This document shows, one piece after another, positions 19,695 to 27,962 of a stretch of DNA of 64,000 nt. Every line of letters begins with the position of its first letter. Positions within the stretch are counted from its first letter, which is position 1. A program made the position numbers and the translations under genes. The stretch lies in assembly GCF_007752135.1 (NCBI RefSeq), contig NZ_CP036298.1, positions 2,170,001 to 2,234,000 on the forward strand, written 5' to 3'. A model generated the notes under the pieces. That model made no database searches and was not told the DNA's origin. It saw only the letters and a program-made list of their open reading frames with translations. The stretch comes from Aureliella helgolandensis (GTDB lineage: Bacteria; Planctomycetota; Planctomycetia; Pirellulales; Pirellulaceae).

Positions 19695-22442
19695 TTAAGT
19701 TGTTCGAAACAGGTCGCTCTCTACTAATAACCTAATCAATGTTCGCAAGCCGTCGCCTTCCAGTCGGAGTCTTGCGGCAATGCGTTCCACTTCCGCGCGA
19801 TCAGCAAAACTGAGCGGTCTGCCGAGGGCGTAGCTGGCCAGTTTATGGACCATGGCGCGCGCAAATTGGTCCTGCCGATTTTCGAGGAGATAGCGTTTAA
19901 GCCCCTCCATTCCCGCCAGCTCACTGTGATTATAGAGAGAACTGGTAGAGTCAACCGGTTTCCCGTTTATATCATCGCGCCAGGCGCCGACGGCATCGAA
20001 GTTTTCAAAAGCAATGCCCCATGGATCGATCTTGGCGTGGCAGGAAGCGCAGGCTGGCTTGTTCCGATGATCTTCGATGCGCTCTTTCAAAGTCATCTTG
20101 AGAATCTCGGGGTCGGTGAGATCGATCTCCGGCACCGCCGGGGGCGGAGGCGGAGGCGGATCGTGAAGGAGGCGTTCGAGCACCCAAATACCACGTTTGA
20201 GCGGGTGCGAATCCTTGCCATCGGAATTCATTGCCAGTAAGCCCGCCTGAGCCAGTAAACCGCCGCGTTTTGTTTCAGGAGCTAGGCTGACTTTCTGAAA
20301 GTGATTTCCAAACACCTGCTCCACCCCGTAATGTTCCGCCAGATTCTGGTTTAACAGCGCATAGTCCGCGTGGAGAAAATCTATGATCGAGCGGTCCTCG
20401 TTTAATACATATCGAAAAAACTCGATCGGCTCCCGCTGCATCGATTGCTTGAGTTCCTCAGAAAAGTCGGGATAGGCTCTTCGGTCCACCTGAAGAAAAT
20501 CGAGCAACTCCATGCCCAACCACTGATGGGGGAATTGCCGGGTGAACCTTTCCGCACGCGGGTCGGCCAGCATGCGTTCCGCTTGATGAGCAAGAGTCCC
20601 TGGATCACCGATGCGGCCACTGGCGGCCAATTCCAGCAACTCTTCGTCCGGCTGACTGCTCCACAGAAAAAACGAGAGACGAGAGGCCAGTTCGCTATCC
20701 GTGATAGCTTCGCTGGATTGAGTCAGGTAGAGGAAATGGGGTGAGGAAAGCACGCTTGCCAACACCTCGATCATCGCCTCCTGAAAGTCACCGTAGGCTG
20801 GGCGAATCCTCTGAAACAGCTCCAGTCTTCCAGCCAATTCCTCCTCGCTCACTGGCCGCCGCCAAGCCTTCGGCATGAAGCTCGCGAGGACCTTACGCGC
20901 ATTGCTTTCCTCATCGCTAAACTGCGTTTGCTCTGGAAAGACACGCTGATGGGATCTCGGTGGCCACTCGTCCACAAAGGGGGCGGTGACTTCGATGTAG
21001 TCGATGTGAACCGTAGCCTGCTCCGTCTGTTCCGACCCCTGGTGGACGTTGCTGAGGGAAAAATATTCCGAAGGGTTCGGCCTCATGCCCAACCGACTTT
21101 TTCGTAGATACGGATTGCGTTCAATACCGTCCAAGGGGATCAACCACTCATAAAACTGTGGCGCATCCGGTGACGCTGTGATGGCGATATCCTCTTCGCT
21201 CAGGACATATTCACGGCTGGAATTGTTGCTCGGTCGATAACCAAAAGAGAGACGCAAGCTGGGAAAGCTGTCGCCCTCCGCGCTCGCTCGACTAGCCCGG
21301 AACCGGAGCTTCACCGTTCCGCGGTCCGGCAGGTGGTTTCCGAGATCGATTTGTTGCCCTCCACCATGCGGCAGCACCAGCACGAAGGGTAGCGTTTCGG
21401 GGGGAACGGGCTTTAGGTCGGTCGGCTTCCAGAGAGAAAATCCATACGGGAAACTCCGGCTCCACTCTTCTCCAGTCTCGCGATTCAGGAAGGTCGCACC
21501 GCGTCGCGAGCGGCCACTACCTCGGCCGCCACTTCTCGGACTGCTGGTCCTCCCCATCCGCTCGCGAGCGTTCTTGAAGTCACCGATGATATCTTGGTGG
21601 AGTTGGATATTGACGTCGGGATCCAGCCCAGTCTCCAACTCCCGTTCGAGCTCCCTGATATTTTCGTGAACCCAATCTTCGTAATACGGCCCTGCTTTAT
21701 CCATCGTGATCGAGAAGCAGACCGGCTCTGGCCGCTGCCCGCGGACGGTCGCGAACTCCAAGGCCTCACGCGCGGCATCCCGGTAGGTCGCAAATTGCAG
21801 GGAGGTCATCTGCAGCATCTCCGAACTGTTCCGGAAGCCATCTTCAGAAACCGTTTCCGGAAGCAGGTCACTGCCGAAGTCCTGGGACAGACCGAAAAGG
21901 TCCTGCAGCGCATAGTTGAACTCATATCGCGTCATGCGGCGGAACGATGAATGCGGGCCTTCACTGCGTTTGACCTGAGAGGCAACAAGGATCTGGCTGG
22001 AAAGCCAGTCAATGACTTTACCTCGATCCGCGTCTGCCATGGCGATGTCAGCGTCCGGTGGCGGCATTTCACCGTTGCTCAGCGCGTTCCTCACCTCAAC
22101 CCACCAATCGACATCTTCTCCGTGGAGAAGATCGGGGTCCAACGTGTCGACTCGAAACTCGCCTTCGGCAATCGCGGATCCGTGACACACATAACAGACC
22201 TTGCGTAGCGCCGGCTCGATCTCTGCACGAAACGTCTTCAGATTCGCCTGAGGTGCCGCATTCGTCTGCGATTGTGGAATTGGTTTGCGGTAGCTCGACC
22301 GCAGCGCTCCTGCGGTCTTCACTTCTTCGAGCGTTGGTGCGTCTGACGTTGTGGGCTGTTGGGCTATCGCAACGCTCGGCGTTTGCGCGCCAGCGATACA
22401 GCTAGCGAGCAAGATCATGACGGTTGTCAATTGGAAGTTCAT
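19695..22442 (-). CDS. DUF1587/1592/1588/1585 planctomycete cytochrome-type protein
   Basis: 915 residues. A signal peptide (about 1-28) is followed by a haem-type motif CYVCH near residue 83 in the PSCyt region. Next come DUF1587 (MTRYEFNYALQDLFGL), a central beta-rich carbohydrate-binding-like part (about 350-490), and DUF1595/DUF1592 (LASRLSFFLWSSQPDEELL). DUF1588 follows (KRGIWVLERLLHD, then a polyproline run) and DUF1585 closes the protein (ASYALGRPLSFADRAEVE). A second CASCH motif lies just before DUF1585. It is exported and forms an operon with the DUF1552 gene. The start is six bases after the end of the PSD1/DUF1501 scar, so that scar lies at the head of the operon. The function is still unproven. 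Confidence 0.93.
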   Translation of the reverse strand: MNFQLTTVMILLASCIAGAQTPSVAIAQQPTTSDAPTLEEVKTAGALRSSYRKPIPQSQTNAAPQANLKTFRAEIEPALRKVCYVCHGSAIAEGEFRVDTLDPDLLHGEDVDWWVEVRNALSNGEMPPPDADIAMADADRGKVIDWLSSQILVASQVKRSEGPHSSFRRMTRYEFNYALQDLFGLSQDFGSDLLPETVSEDGFRNSSEMLQMTSLQFATYRDAAREALEFATVRGQRPEPVCFSITMDKAGPYYEDWVHENIRELERELETGLDPDVNIQLHQDIIGDFKNARERMGRTSSPRSGGRGSGRSRRGATFLNRETGEEWSRSFPYGFSLWKPTDLKPVPPETLPFVLVLPHGGGQQIDLGNHLPDRGTVKLRFRASRASAEGDSFPSLRLSFGYRPSNNSSREYVLSEEDIAITASPDAPQFYEWLIPLDGIERNPYLRKSRLGMRPNPSEYFSLSNVHQGSEQTEQATVHIDYIEVTAPFVDEWPPRSHQRVFPEQTQFSDEESNARKVLASFMPKAWRRPVSEEELAGRLELFQRIRPAYGDFQEAMIEVLASVLSSPHFLYLTQSSEAITDSELASRLSFFLWSSQPDEELLELAASGRIGDPGTLAHQAERMLADPRAERFTRQFPHQWLGMELLDFLQVDRRAYPDFSEELKQSMQREPIEFFRYVLNEDRSIIDFLHADYALLNQNLAEHYGVEQVFGNHFQKVSLAPETKRGGLLAQAGLLAMNSDGKDSHPLKRGIWVLERLLHDPPPPPPPAVPEIDLTDPEILKMTLKERIEDHRNKPACASCHAKIDPWGIAFENFDAVGAWRDDINGKPVDSTSSLYNHSELAGMEGLKRYLLENRQDQFARAMVHKLASYALGRPLSFADRAEVERIAARLRLEGDGLRTLIRLLVESDLFRTT

Positions 22443-22447
22443 GGGAT

Positions 22448-22927
22448 TCAGGCAAAAATGGAGTCAAGGACACGACAGTCCACGTCCGTTAGCCGAAAAG
22501 CTCGGCCTTCGTCGTAGTACGTACTTGAGTCGTTCGTGGGCGATTCCCTGAAGGCGCAGAATCGTGGCGTTAAGGTCGTGGATTTGTCCGCCTGCATTTT
22601 CAATGGATCGTGCTCGAGCGACTCACTGAGCAGGCCGTATTTAGAATTGCCGGGTTCAAAGGGCGGGCCGCTGTCTCCAGCCCATCGAATCGCGTCAAGA
22701 TCATCAGCTTGCAATCCAGCACCATGGATTGTTGGAGCCGTCGAATGGCATTCATGGTAGTGCTGCACCACCGCCGGCCAGTTGCATGACGCGAAAGAGT
22801 CAACGTCCGCCTCGACTTGGCGATCAATCAATTCATCGGCACAGATCGGTATACTGAGTGGACTCTGCGCGCAGCATATGAGCAATGAGAGTGTAGCAAT
22901 CGTGCGAACGGTGAAATTGGCGGTCAC
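22448..22927 (-). pseudogene. Chimeric scar: start of a PSD1 cytochrome gene joined to the end of a DUF1501 gene
   Basis: A GTG at 22927 with a perfect AAGGAG eight bases upstream starts a signal peptide and then a cytochrome-like N-terminus (VVQHYHECHSTA, RWAGDSGPPFEPGNSK, LLSESLEHDPLKM), the usual beginning of PSD1 (DUF1583/1549/1553) proteins. Directly after it, in a shifted frame, follows GGQIHDLNATILRLQGIAH and, after another shift, EGRAFRLTDVDCRVLDSIFA and a stop. That is the typical C-terminus of DUF1501 proteins. PSD1 and DUF1501 genes normally stand in this order as an operon, so an internal deletion of several kilobases must have fused their ends. Confidence 0.75.
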
Positions 22928-23243
22928 CGAAAAACTCCTTGCTGGCGTCGACGATCTTGGAAACGTTTGGAAGCGTCCACCCAATCCGGGGGAACTTCTA
23001 TGATACTTTGTCGCGAGATCCCAAAGTATGACGTTTTCCATCCGCCATGAATCATCAAGGTCCAATAACGCGTTATAGTGTTCGTTGAGATCTTTCCTTC
23101 CCAAAGAATAACTAAAAGCCCATCAATTTTCGACCTGCCACTAAAATTTCCGAAGAACCATTTTGCTTTGCGATGTTTGTGGGCGTTATCGCAATGACAC
23201 AAAAAATGTGTGCGGTTGGCGATTTTCTAGTTGGATTCAGGCA
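22928..23243. other. Intergenic region upstream of the PSD1 scar
   Basis: 316 bases with a good Shine-Dalgarno sequence (AAGGAG) at the left end for the scar ORF. No further gene or clear promoter is visible. Confidence 0.35.
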
Positions 23244-24284
23244 TTACGGAATGCTCTGGCGTGTAACAACTTCCGTTTGCGGTCGAAACGCATACCAAGC
23301 AAACCAGAACGCATTGACCCACTGAAGTCCGTCGTCTGCCGATACAATTCGTAACGTTTGATCTGACTTGTCGAACGCAATGACGATCCTCTTGCCGTTG
23401 ATTTCTTTTTCCAGTTGCGTTGACTGGCGACCAAATACTGACACTGGAATCGCAAACGCCTTGGTTGCGTCCCAAATCCCCAGCACTCGCTCCTTCAGCG
23501 GCAGCGCGTTGCTCTGGGGCCTGGCTGGAAACATCAGGTTGGGTTGGCGGAAGTAGCCCGCGTAGGGATTGGCCTTGTAGTTGCGGTTGTATCCCGTTTC
23601 AGGCGAGAGCACATCGGTGTGCGGCTGGCGAGCTTGCCAGGCTTCCCACGACGTCAGTTCCATGGGAAGCACCGTCAGCTTTTGGGCAGCGCCTGGCCCT
23701 GAAACGCCCTCGCTTTTCATCTGCGACCAGAGACTCTCCGAGTCGGCGCGGTCGTACATCAGCACATTGCTGTTGTAAAGCAAGCCAGAGACGCCGAACT
23801 CACGTTCACCCAGTGGCGTCCGTCGATCGAAAACTACGGCGGAATCGCAGAGTGGGCAGTAGGTGACCGCAATGGGAATGTCGCCAAGTCGATCGTTTAC
23901 GATTTCGTGTTGGTTGAGGATCGAAATGGGATAGGCCCGAGCTCGTCCCTCGATGGCAACTCCGATAACTCGCTCATTCGCTTTCAGGAAATCCGCGTGT
24001 TCACGGGGCATCGTTGCCGGATTGCTGATAGCCGGTATTCCGTCTTTGGGGGGACCGCCGGAATGAATTTCGTTCAACGGAATGGTCGCGCGGGACAAGT
24101 CGAAGGTGAGTGCTTGTCGATTCTGTATCCGATGCAACTGTGACGTCGACAGTGCATGCCCCACGTTTCCCTTTTCTCGCTCTGTAGTGGAGCCAATCAG
24201 CAGAAATGCTAGGCACACCAGCGATGCGAGAATTACTAGGGCCGGTAAGCTCTTCTCACGGCCGGTGCTCCGTTTGATCTCCAT
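23244..24284 (-). CDS. DUF3179 domain protein
   Basis: 346 residues from the ATG at 24284, which has GGAG eight bases upstream; the TTG six bases earlier is less likely. One N-terminal membrane segment (ALVILASLVCLAFLLIG) suggests a signal anchor. The DUF3179 core is clear: RAYPISILNQHEIVND, then VTYCPLCDSAVVFDR, a Cys pair in a conserved context, and FGVSGLLYNSNVLMYDR. The family is widespread in bacteria and archaea but has no established activity. The protein is probably extracytoplasmic. It is a single-gene unit. Confidence 0.88.
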   Translation of the reverse strand: MEIKRSTGREKSLPALVILASLVCLAFLLIGSTTEREKGNVGHALSTSQLHRIQNRQALTFDLSRATIPLNEIHSGGPPKDGIPAISNPATMPREHADFLKANERVIGVAIEGRARAYPISILNQHEIVNDRLGDIPIAVTYCPLCDSAVVFDRRTPLGEREFGVSGLLYNSNVLMYDRADSESLWSQMKSEGVSGPGAAQKLTVLPMELTSWEAWQARQPHTDVLSPETGYNRNYKANPYAGYFRQPNLMFPARPQSNALPLKERVLGIWDATKAFAIPVSVFGRQSTQLEKEINGKRIVIAFDKSDQTLRIVSADDGLQWVNAFWFAWYAFRPQTEVVTRQSIP

Positions 24285-24457
24285 GCTCAACTCCTAATGC
24301 TTGGTCTGTTGATTCGAGTGGGTTCTCCCCAAAGGCTATCTGGTTGACGAGTAAAAATCTGTGAGCGTACACACAGAGTGACCGGGCGACAGTGGTGTAC
24401 AATCAATGCTGTGCTAATGCAATTACCTGACTCGAATTGAAAACAGGAGCTTTGAAA

Positions 24458-24655
24458 ATGCTAAAGAAATTGGGGATGACCGGACTAATGATTGCAGTTA
24501 CGTCCTTGACGGTCGGTTGTGATCAACCGGCAACCGAACCATCGACGACTACGCCTTCCTCCGAAACGGCTGTCGGAGATCAGGACGCTGCAGTCGATGC
24601 GGGCTCGTCGACCAGAGAGGATTCACTCCCACCGGCAGGCTCTGCAACCAAGTAA
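24458..24655 (+). CDS. Small lipoprotein
   Basis: 65 residues. GGAG about ten bases upstream favours the ATG at 24458 over the in-frame TTG at 24437. The signal peptide (LMIAVTSLTVGC) ends in a lipobox Cys, followed by an acidic, Ser/Thr-rich unstructured tail without predicted domains. Short Thr/Ser-rich lipoproteins of this type are common in planctomycetes and their roles are unknown. It is divergent from the DUF3179 gene. Confidence 0.7.
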   Translation: MLKKLGMTGLMIAVTSLTVGCDQPATEPSTTTPSSETAVGDQDAAVDAGSSTREDSLPPAGSATK

Positions 24656-25043
24656 GACCAGTATTGAAGGTGCGAGTGCACTGCGGGTACCTTAGTCATG
24701 AGTTTGCGTGCGATTTATTCGTGTGCCGCTTTGTGTAACGATTGCCTTGGGGGGGAGGGCACTGAGGTGTTGGCCAACCAAATGACGTCGTCGATCGATT
24801 GGGCAGGCAGGATTGATGCTCCATATGGCGTGGCCCGACGTCATTTGCCGTACACGCCGAATGCGTAAACAGGCCTTCCACGATCATAAGTGATCCGCAG
24901 GGCCGCGTGCGACTTGCCTCCAACGGGACTTTAGGAGGGCCATCGCCCAGCAATGCATGAGACACTGGAAATGATCAAGTCGGGAGATTTCAGCGATGCG
25001 CACCCGAGGCGTCTCAAGTACGCCAATTCCTCAAGCAAAAGAT
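24656..25043. other. Intergenic region, no gene recognised
   Basis: About 390 bases between the small lipoprotein and the terminator of the next, convergent gene. A minus-strand frame of 89 codons shows no family-like sequence. Confidence 0.35.
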
Positions 25044-25084
25044 ACGCTGCTTCCCTGCCTTTCGACACTTAGGGGAAGCAGCGT
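25044..25084 (-). terminator. Hairpin terminator of the secreted Ser/Tyr-rich protein gene
   Basis: A perfect 12-bp stem, ACGCTGCTTCCC at 25044-25055 and GGGAAGCAGCGT at 25073-25084, with a 17-base loop. It lies 17 bases beyond the stop of the minus-strand gene and is followed on that strand by ATCTTTT, which fits a rho-independent terminator. Confidence 0.8.
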
Positions 25085-25101
25085 TTGGGCCTCAAATTCG
25101 A

Positions 25102-25476
25102 TTAGTACGGTAGGCCAAAGAATCGTCTTACCAGCGGGAAGCTGTAGGTTGGACGAAAGGTAGTGTAAGCGGGCTTGGCTGCAATCGCAGATGAACCGCA
25201 GGGGGCCCCATAGGTTGGCGACGCAGCGATTCGTGGCACACCAACGCCGTAAGACGGCACGCCTTGAGCTTCATAGGGCTGACTAACAACTCCCTGTACT
25301 CCACTGTAGGCCTGGCCTGTCGGTGCAGTGTAACTGGGGGCATAGGACGGCGCAGCCACCGATGGAGCGGGCGCGGAATATCCGCCGCGTGTTCCTGATT
25401 GTGCAAATGCTTCGCTCGTGGACAACACACCGACAAGCACCGTAGCAAATGCAACGGCTCGAAAACGATTGAACAT
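25102..25476 (-). CDS. Secreted Ser/Ala/Pro/Tyr-rich small protein
   Basis: 124 residues: a cleavable signal peptide (ending STSEAFAQ) followed by a low-complexity region rich in Ser, Ala, Pro, Tyr and Gly, with repeated APSYAPSY-like units. The C-terminus is more ordered (FRPTYSFPLVRRFFGLPY). No enzyme motif is present. It is probably a wall-associated or secreted structural protein. It has its own strong terminator. The similar composition of the lipoprotein at 44543 suggests the same class of protein. Confidence 0.75.
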   Translation of the reverse strand: MFNRFRAVAFATVLVGVLSTSEAFAQSGTRGGYSAPAPSVAAPSYAPSYTAPTGQAYSGVQGVVSQPYEAQGVPSYGVGVPRIAASPTYGAPCGSSAIAAKPAYTTFRPTYSFPLVRRFFGLPY

Positions 25477-25782
25477 ACTTCACTCCATTGGGTAAGGGCT
25501 GCACGGCAACTGATACACCTGGTAATCGGTTGCGAAATGATTATTCCAATTATCGACAGGCGTCTTGTCTGATTCTGTGTGCACTCACACATTCAGCCGG
25601 TTCCCAACAGCTGGAATATTAATCCTGCAGGACAGAGGAACTGATTTTACTGCCGACGATGGCTTCCCCATTTTCGAAGCTACCATCGATTGCCAGCACG
25701 CCCGGCAGCCTGGCTTTATTGCCTGTCAGCATGCCGAAACGGCTACTGGCTGGCGGATAGCAGGCTTCGCTGCTCACTGTTC

Positions 25783-25850
25783 ACTGTCACTGTCACTGTC
25801 TCTGTCTCTGTCTCTGTCTCTGTCTCTGTCTCTGTCTCTGTCTCTGTCTC
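25783..25850. repeat. Hexanucleotide microsatellite (CTGTCT)n
   Basis: About nine tandem copies of CTGTCT, preceded by CTGTCA variants, in the 700-base gap between the secreted protein gene and arsR. An open frame through the repeat on either strand would be low complexity (Leu-Ser or Arg-Gln) and is not credible as a gene. The rest of 25477-26111 shows no gene. Confidence 0.85.
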
Positions 25851-26111
25851 GCAGTAATCGTTCCCCTCAGGCACAAGTGGTTCGGCAGACGCACACCAAG
25901 CAAAGAGGGGGGGGCTGCGCGGGCGAGCGTCCGCAAGCCAAAAGGGCAGCTACTCGGTCCATCAGCAATTGCTTGAGCCTCGCAAGCCGGGCAGACTGTG
26001 CATGCGACAGTTAGGTGGACCAAGCTATCTCATTGCCATTGAATAGCGAAACGAAGGCCATTTTTTCAGTAACCTCAAGGGGCACTCAAGCAAAATCGCG
26101 AGATGCGGGCA

Positions 26112-26152
26112 TTGACAAAAATTGTGGAGAAGCGTATCGTGAATCGACGATA
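26112..26152 (+). promoter_or_regulatory. Putative arsR promoter with overlapping operator palindrome
   Basis: TTGACA at 26112-26117 and TATCGT at 26135-26140, spaced by 17 bases, form a good sigma-70-type promoter. The -10 hexamer is one arm of an inverted repeat, TATCGT-N6-ACGATA (26135-26152), a good position for a repressor such as the ArsR encoded 48 bases downstream. The operator role is inference. Confidence 0.55.
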
Positions 26153-26199
26153 AACAATTTAGTGGCGATCAATAGTGCAATCCTGAAGGCGATCGATCG

Positions 26200-26535
26200 A
26201 TGGTTCGAACCAAGGCAGAAGCTCAGAAATGCTGCTCCCCCAGTGAGAAGCTGGCGCTTCCAGATGTCGCTTGGGCTGAGGACATGGCCAAGTTGACTTG
26301 GGCCTTGGCTCATCCGGCGCGAGTGCGGATCGTGCGTTTGCTGCTCAACCGCACCTCGTGCGTCTGCGGTGAGATCGTGGAAGAAATGCCACTGGCTCAA
26401 TCGACGGTTTCCCAACATTTGAAGATCCTCAAGGAGACGGGGTTGGTGCAAGGTGAAATCGACGGCCCCCGCGTTTGCTACTGCATCAACGAAGAGGCGA
26501 TGGCCAAATTGAAGCAGCTAATCGCGGACTTGTAA
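26200..26535 (+). CDS. arsR: ArsR-family arsenite-responsive repressor
   Basis: 111 residues. A winged-helix DNA-binding domain with recognition helix LAQSTVSQHLKILKE occupies about residues 30-100. Cysteines sit in RTSCVCGEIVEE, the position of the As(III)-binding CxC in helix alpha-3 of E. coli ArsR-type sensors; an extra CC pair occurs near residue 11. The family represses the ars operon and releases DNA when it binds arsenite or antimonite. The gene stands first in the arsenic operon and 48 bases downstream of a promoter with a palindrome over the -10 element, which fits autoregulation. The assignment is secure. Confidence 0.93.
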   Translation: MVRTKAEAQKCCSPSEKLALPDVAWAEDMAKLTWALAHPARVRIVRLLLNRTSCVCGEIVEEMPLAQSTVSQHLKILKETGLVQGEIDGPRVCYCINEEAMAKLKQLIADL

Positions 26536-26640
26536 GCCAATCAGTTAAGCACTCCCTGGTGCAATTTAGGTTCCAATAAAAAAATTTCCCTCAAGCTATC
26601 GTTCTTCGCCGATGAGCGATGGCGTGCAAAGGAGTACACA

Positions 26641-27903
26641 ATGAGCAAGCGAATGATGATCGATGATGTGCGAGACCAATACGCCGGCGTCGCCAAAGGC
26701 GCTCTTTCCAACGAGTCAACTGCGGTCAGGTCCATCGCGTCTGCCTTTGGCTATTCACAGGACGAACTGAATCAGTTGCCTGCTGAAGCCAACATGGGAT
26801 TGTCCTGCGGCAACCCGTTGGCGCTAGCCGGTATTCGTGAGGGCGAAGTGGTTGTGGATCTCGGGTGCGGCGGAGGCATGGATGTGTTTCTGGCCGCTCG
26901 AAGTGTGGGCTCAGCGGGGCGCGTTATCGGTATCGACATGACCACCGAGATGCTCGAGCGAGCTCGTGCCGGTCAACAGAAGCTTGGTCTGACGAATGTC
27001 GAGTTCCATCAAAGCACCATCGACAAATTGCCGCTACCTGACAACTCTGTTGACTGCGTGATCAGCAACTGCGTGATCAATCTAGTGTCCGACAAACTGG
27101 CTGTATTTCGCGAGATCTTGCGAGTGCTCAAGCCTGCGGGCCGTGTTGCCCTAAGCGATATCGCACTCAAGCAAGAGCTGCCAAGTGAAGTCAAGCAAAG
27201 TGTTGAGGCCTATGTGGGGTGCATCTCTGGTGCAGTTCTCATCGAAGAATACCGAAGCTTATTAGAGCAAGCTGGTTTTGGCTCTGTTGTCGTAACTGAC
27301 ACCGGAGCGGACTTAAACGCTTATGCAATGGCCAGTGATAGCGGATGTTGCGGTGGTGCGTGCGATTCGGAAGGAAAGTCCTTGCACGACGGTCTCGCGT
27401 CGGTCATGCAATCGTTTGACGCCAACGCTTATGCCGCGAGCGTACGAGTCCATGCGCTGAAGCAGGCATCGACCGGCTCCGTGAATACGATTCCCGTTTT
27501 AAATGTTCAACCGATTTCCAAGGAGAAAACCATGAAGACTGTCCAAGTCTATGACAAACCAATGTGCTGCTCGACCGGCGTTTGTGGCCCAGACGTTGAT
27601 CCCGTTTTGCCAAAGTTTGCAGCGGACCTCGACTGGCTTAAGAACCAAGGCCACAACGTCGAGCGATACAACCTAGCTCAACAGCCGCAAGCCTTCATCG
27701 AGAACAAGGAGATTCACCATCTGCTAAGCACCGCTGGCACCGATTGCTTGCCAGTCGTGGCTGTTGATGGAGAAATCGTCAGCCAAACCGTCTACCCCTC
27801 ACGTGAAGATCTCGCAGGCTGGGTCGCCGGTGTACCCGCGAAACAACTCCTGCCCGTTGCCAAGCCAAGCGGCGGATGCTGTGGCACTAGCGGCTGTTGC
27901 TAG
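26641..27903 (+). CDS. arsM: Arsenite methyltransferase fused to ArsD metallochaperone (ArsM-ArsD)
   Basis: 420 residues with AAAGGAG seven bases before the ATG. Residues 1-260 are ArsM: a SAM-binding motif [11 protein letters not shown] and three conserved arsenic-binding cysteines in LSCGNP, ISNCVIN and VGCISGA. A Cys-rich bridge (GCCGGACD) follows. Residues 298-400 are a complete ArsD with [31 protein letters not shown] and a C-terminal [10 protein letters not shown], the metallochaperone cysteines. ArsM methylates As(III) with SAM; ArsD passes As(III) to ArsA, whose gene is next. The fusion would put both acceptors of arsenite in one chain. An internal AAGGAG and ATG at 27532 may also give free ArsD. 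Confidence 0.93.
   Translation: MSKRMMIDDVRDQYAGVAKGALSNESTAVRSIASAFGYSQDELNQLPAEANMGLSCGNPLALAGIREGEVVVDLGCGGGMDVFLAARSVGSAGRVIGIDMTTEMLERARAGQQKLGLTNVEFHQSTIDKLPLPDNSVDCVISNCVINLVSDKLAVFREILRVLKPAGRVALSDIALKQELPSEVKQSVEAYVGCISGAVLIEEYRSLLEQAGFGSVVVTDTGADLNAYAMASDSGCCGGACDSEGKSLHDGLASVMQSFDANAYAASVRVHALKQASTGSVNTIPVLNVQPISKEKTMKTVQVYDKPMCCSTGVCGPDVDPVLPKFAADLDWLKNQGHNVERYNLAQQPQAFIENKEIHHLLSTAGTDCLPVVAVDGEIVSQTVYPSREDLAGWVAGVPAKQLLPVAKPSGGCCGTSGCC
27520..27534 (+). promoter_or_regulatory. arsD: Internal ribosome-binding site and start for a free ArsD
   Basis: AAGGAG at 27520-27525 lies seven bases before the in-frame ATG at 27532, exactly where the ArsD domain begins ([13 protein letters not shown]). 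It is probably the original arsD start, kept after arsM lost its stop codon. It could still give a separate 123-residue ArsD besides the fusion. Confidence 0.7.
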
Positions 27904-27962
27904 GAGCAAAACAACGCTGACATTTCGCTGACGTTTGACGCCCAATTCAAGGAACATGAATC

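Noticed and set aside
25565-26023. Open frames through the CTGTCT repeat on both strands
   Set aside because: Low-complexity Leu-Ser or Arg-Gln runs from the repeat, not a gene.
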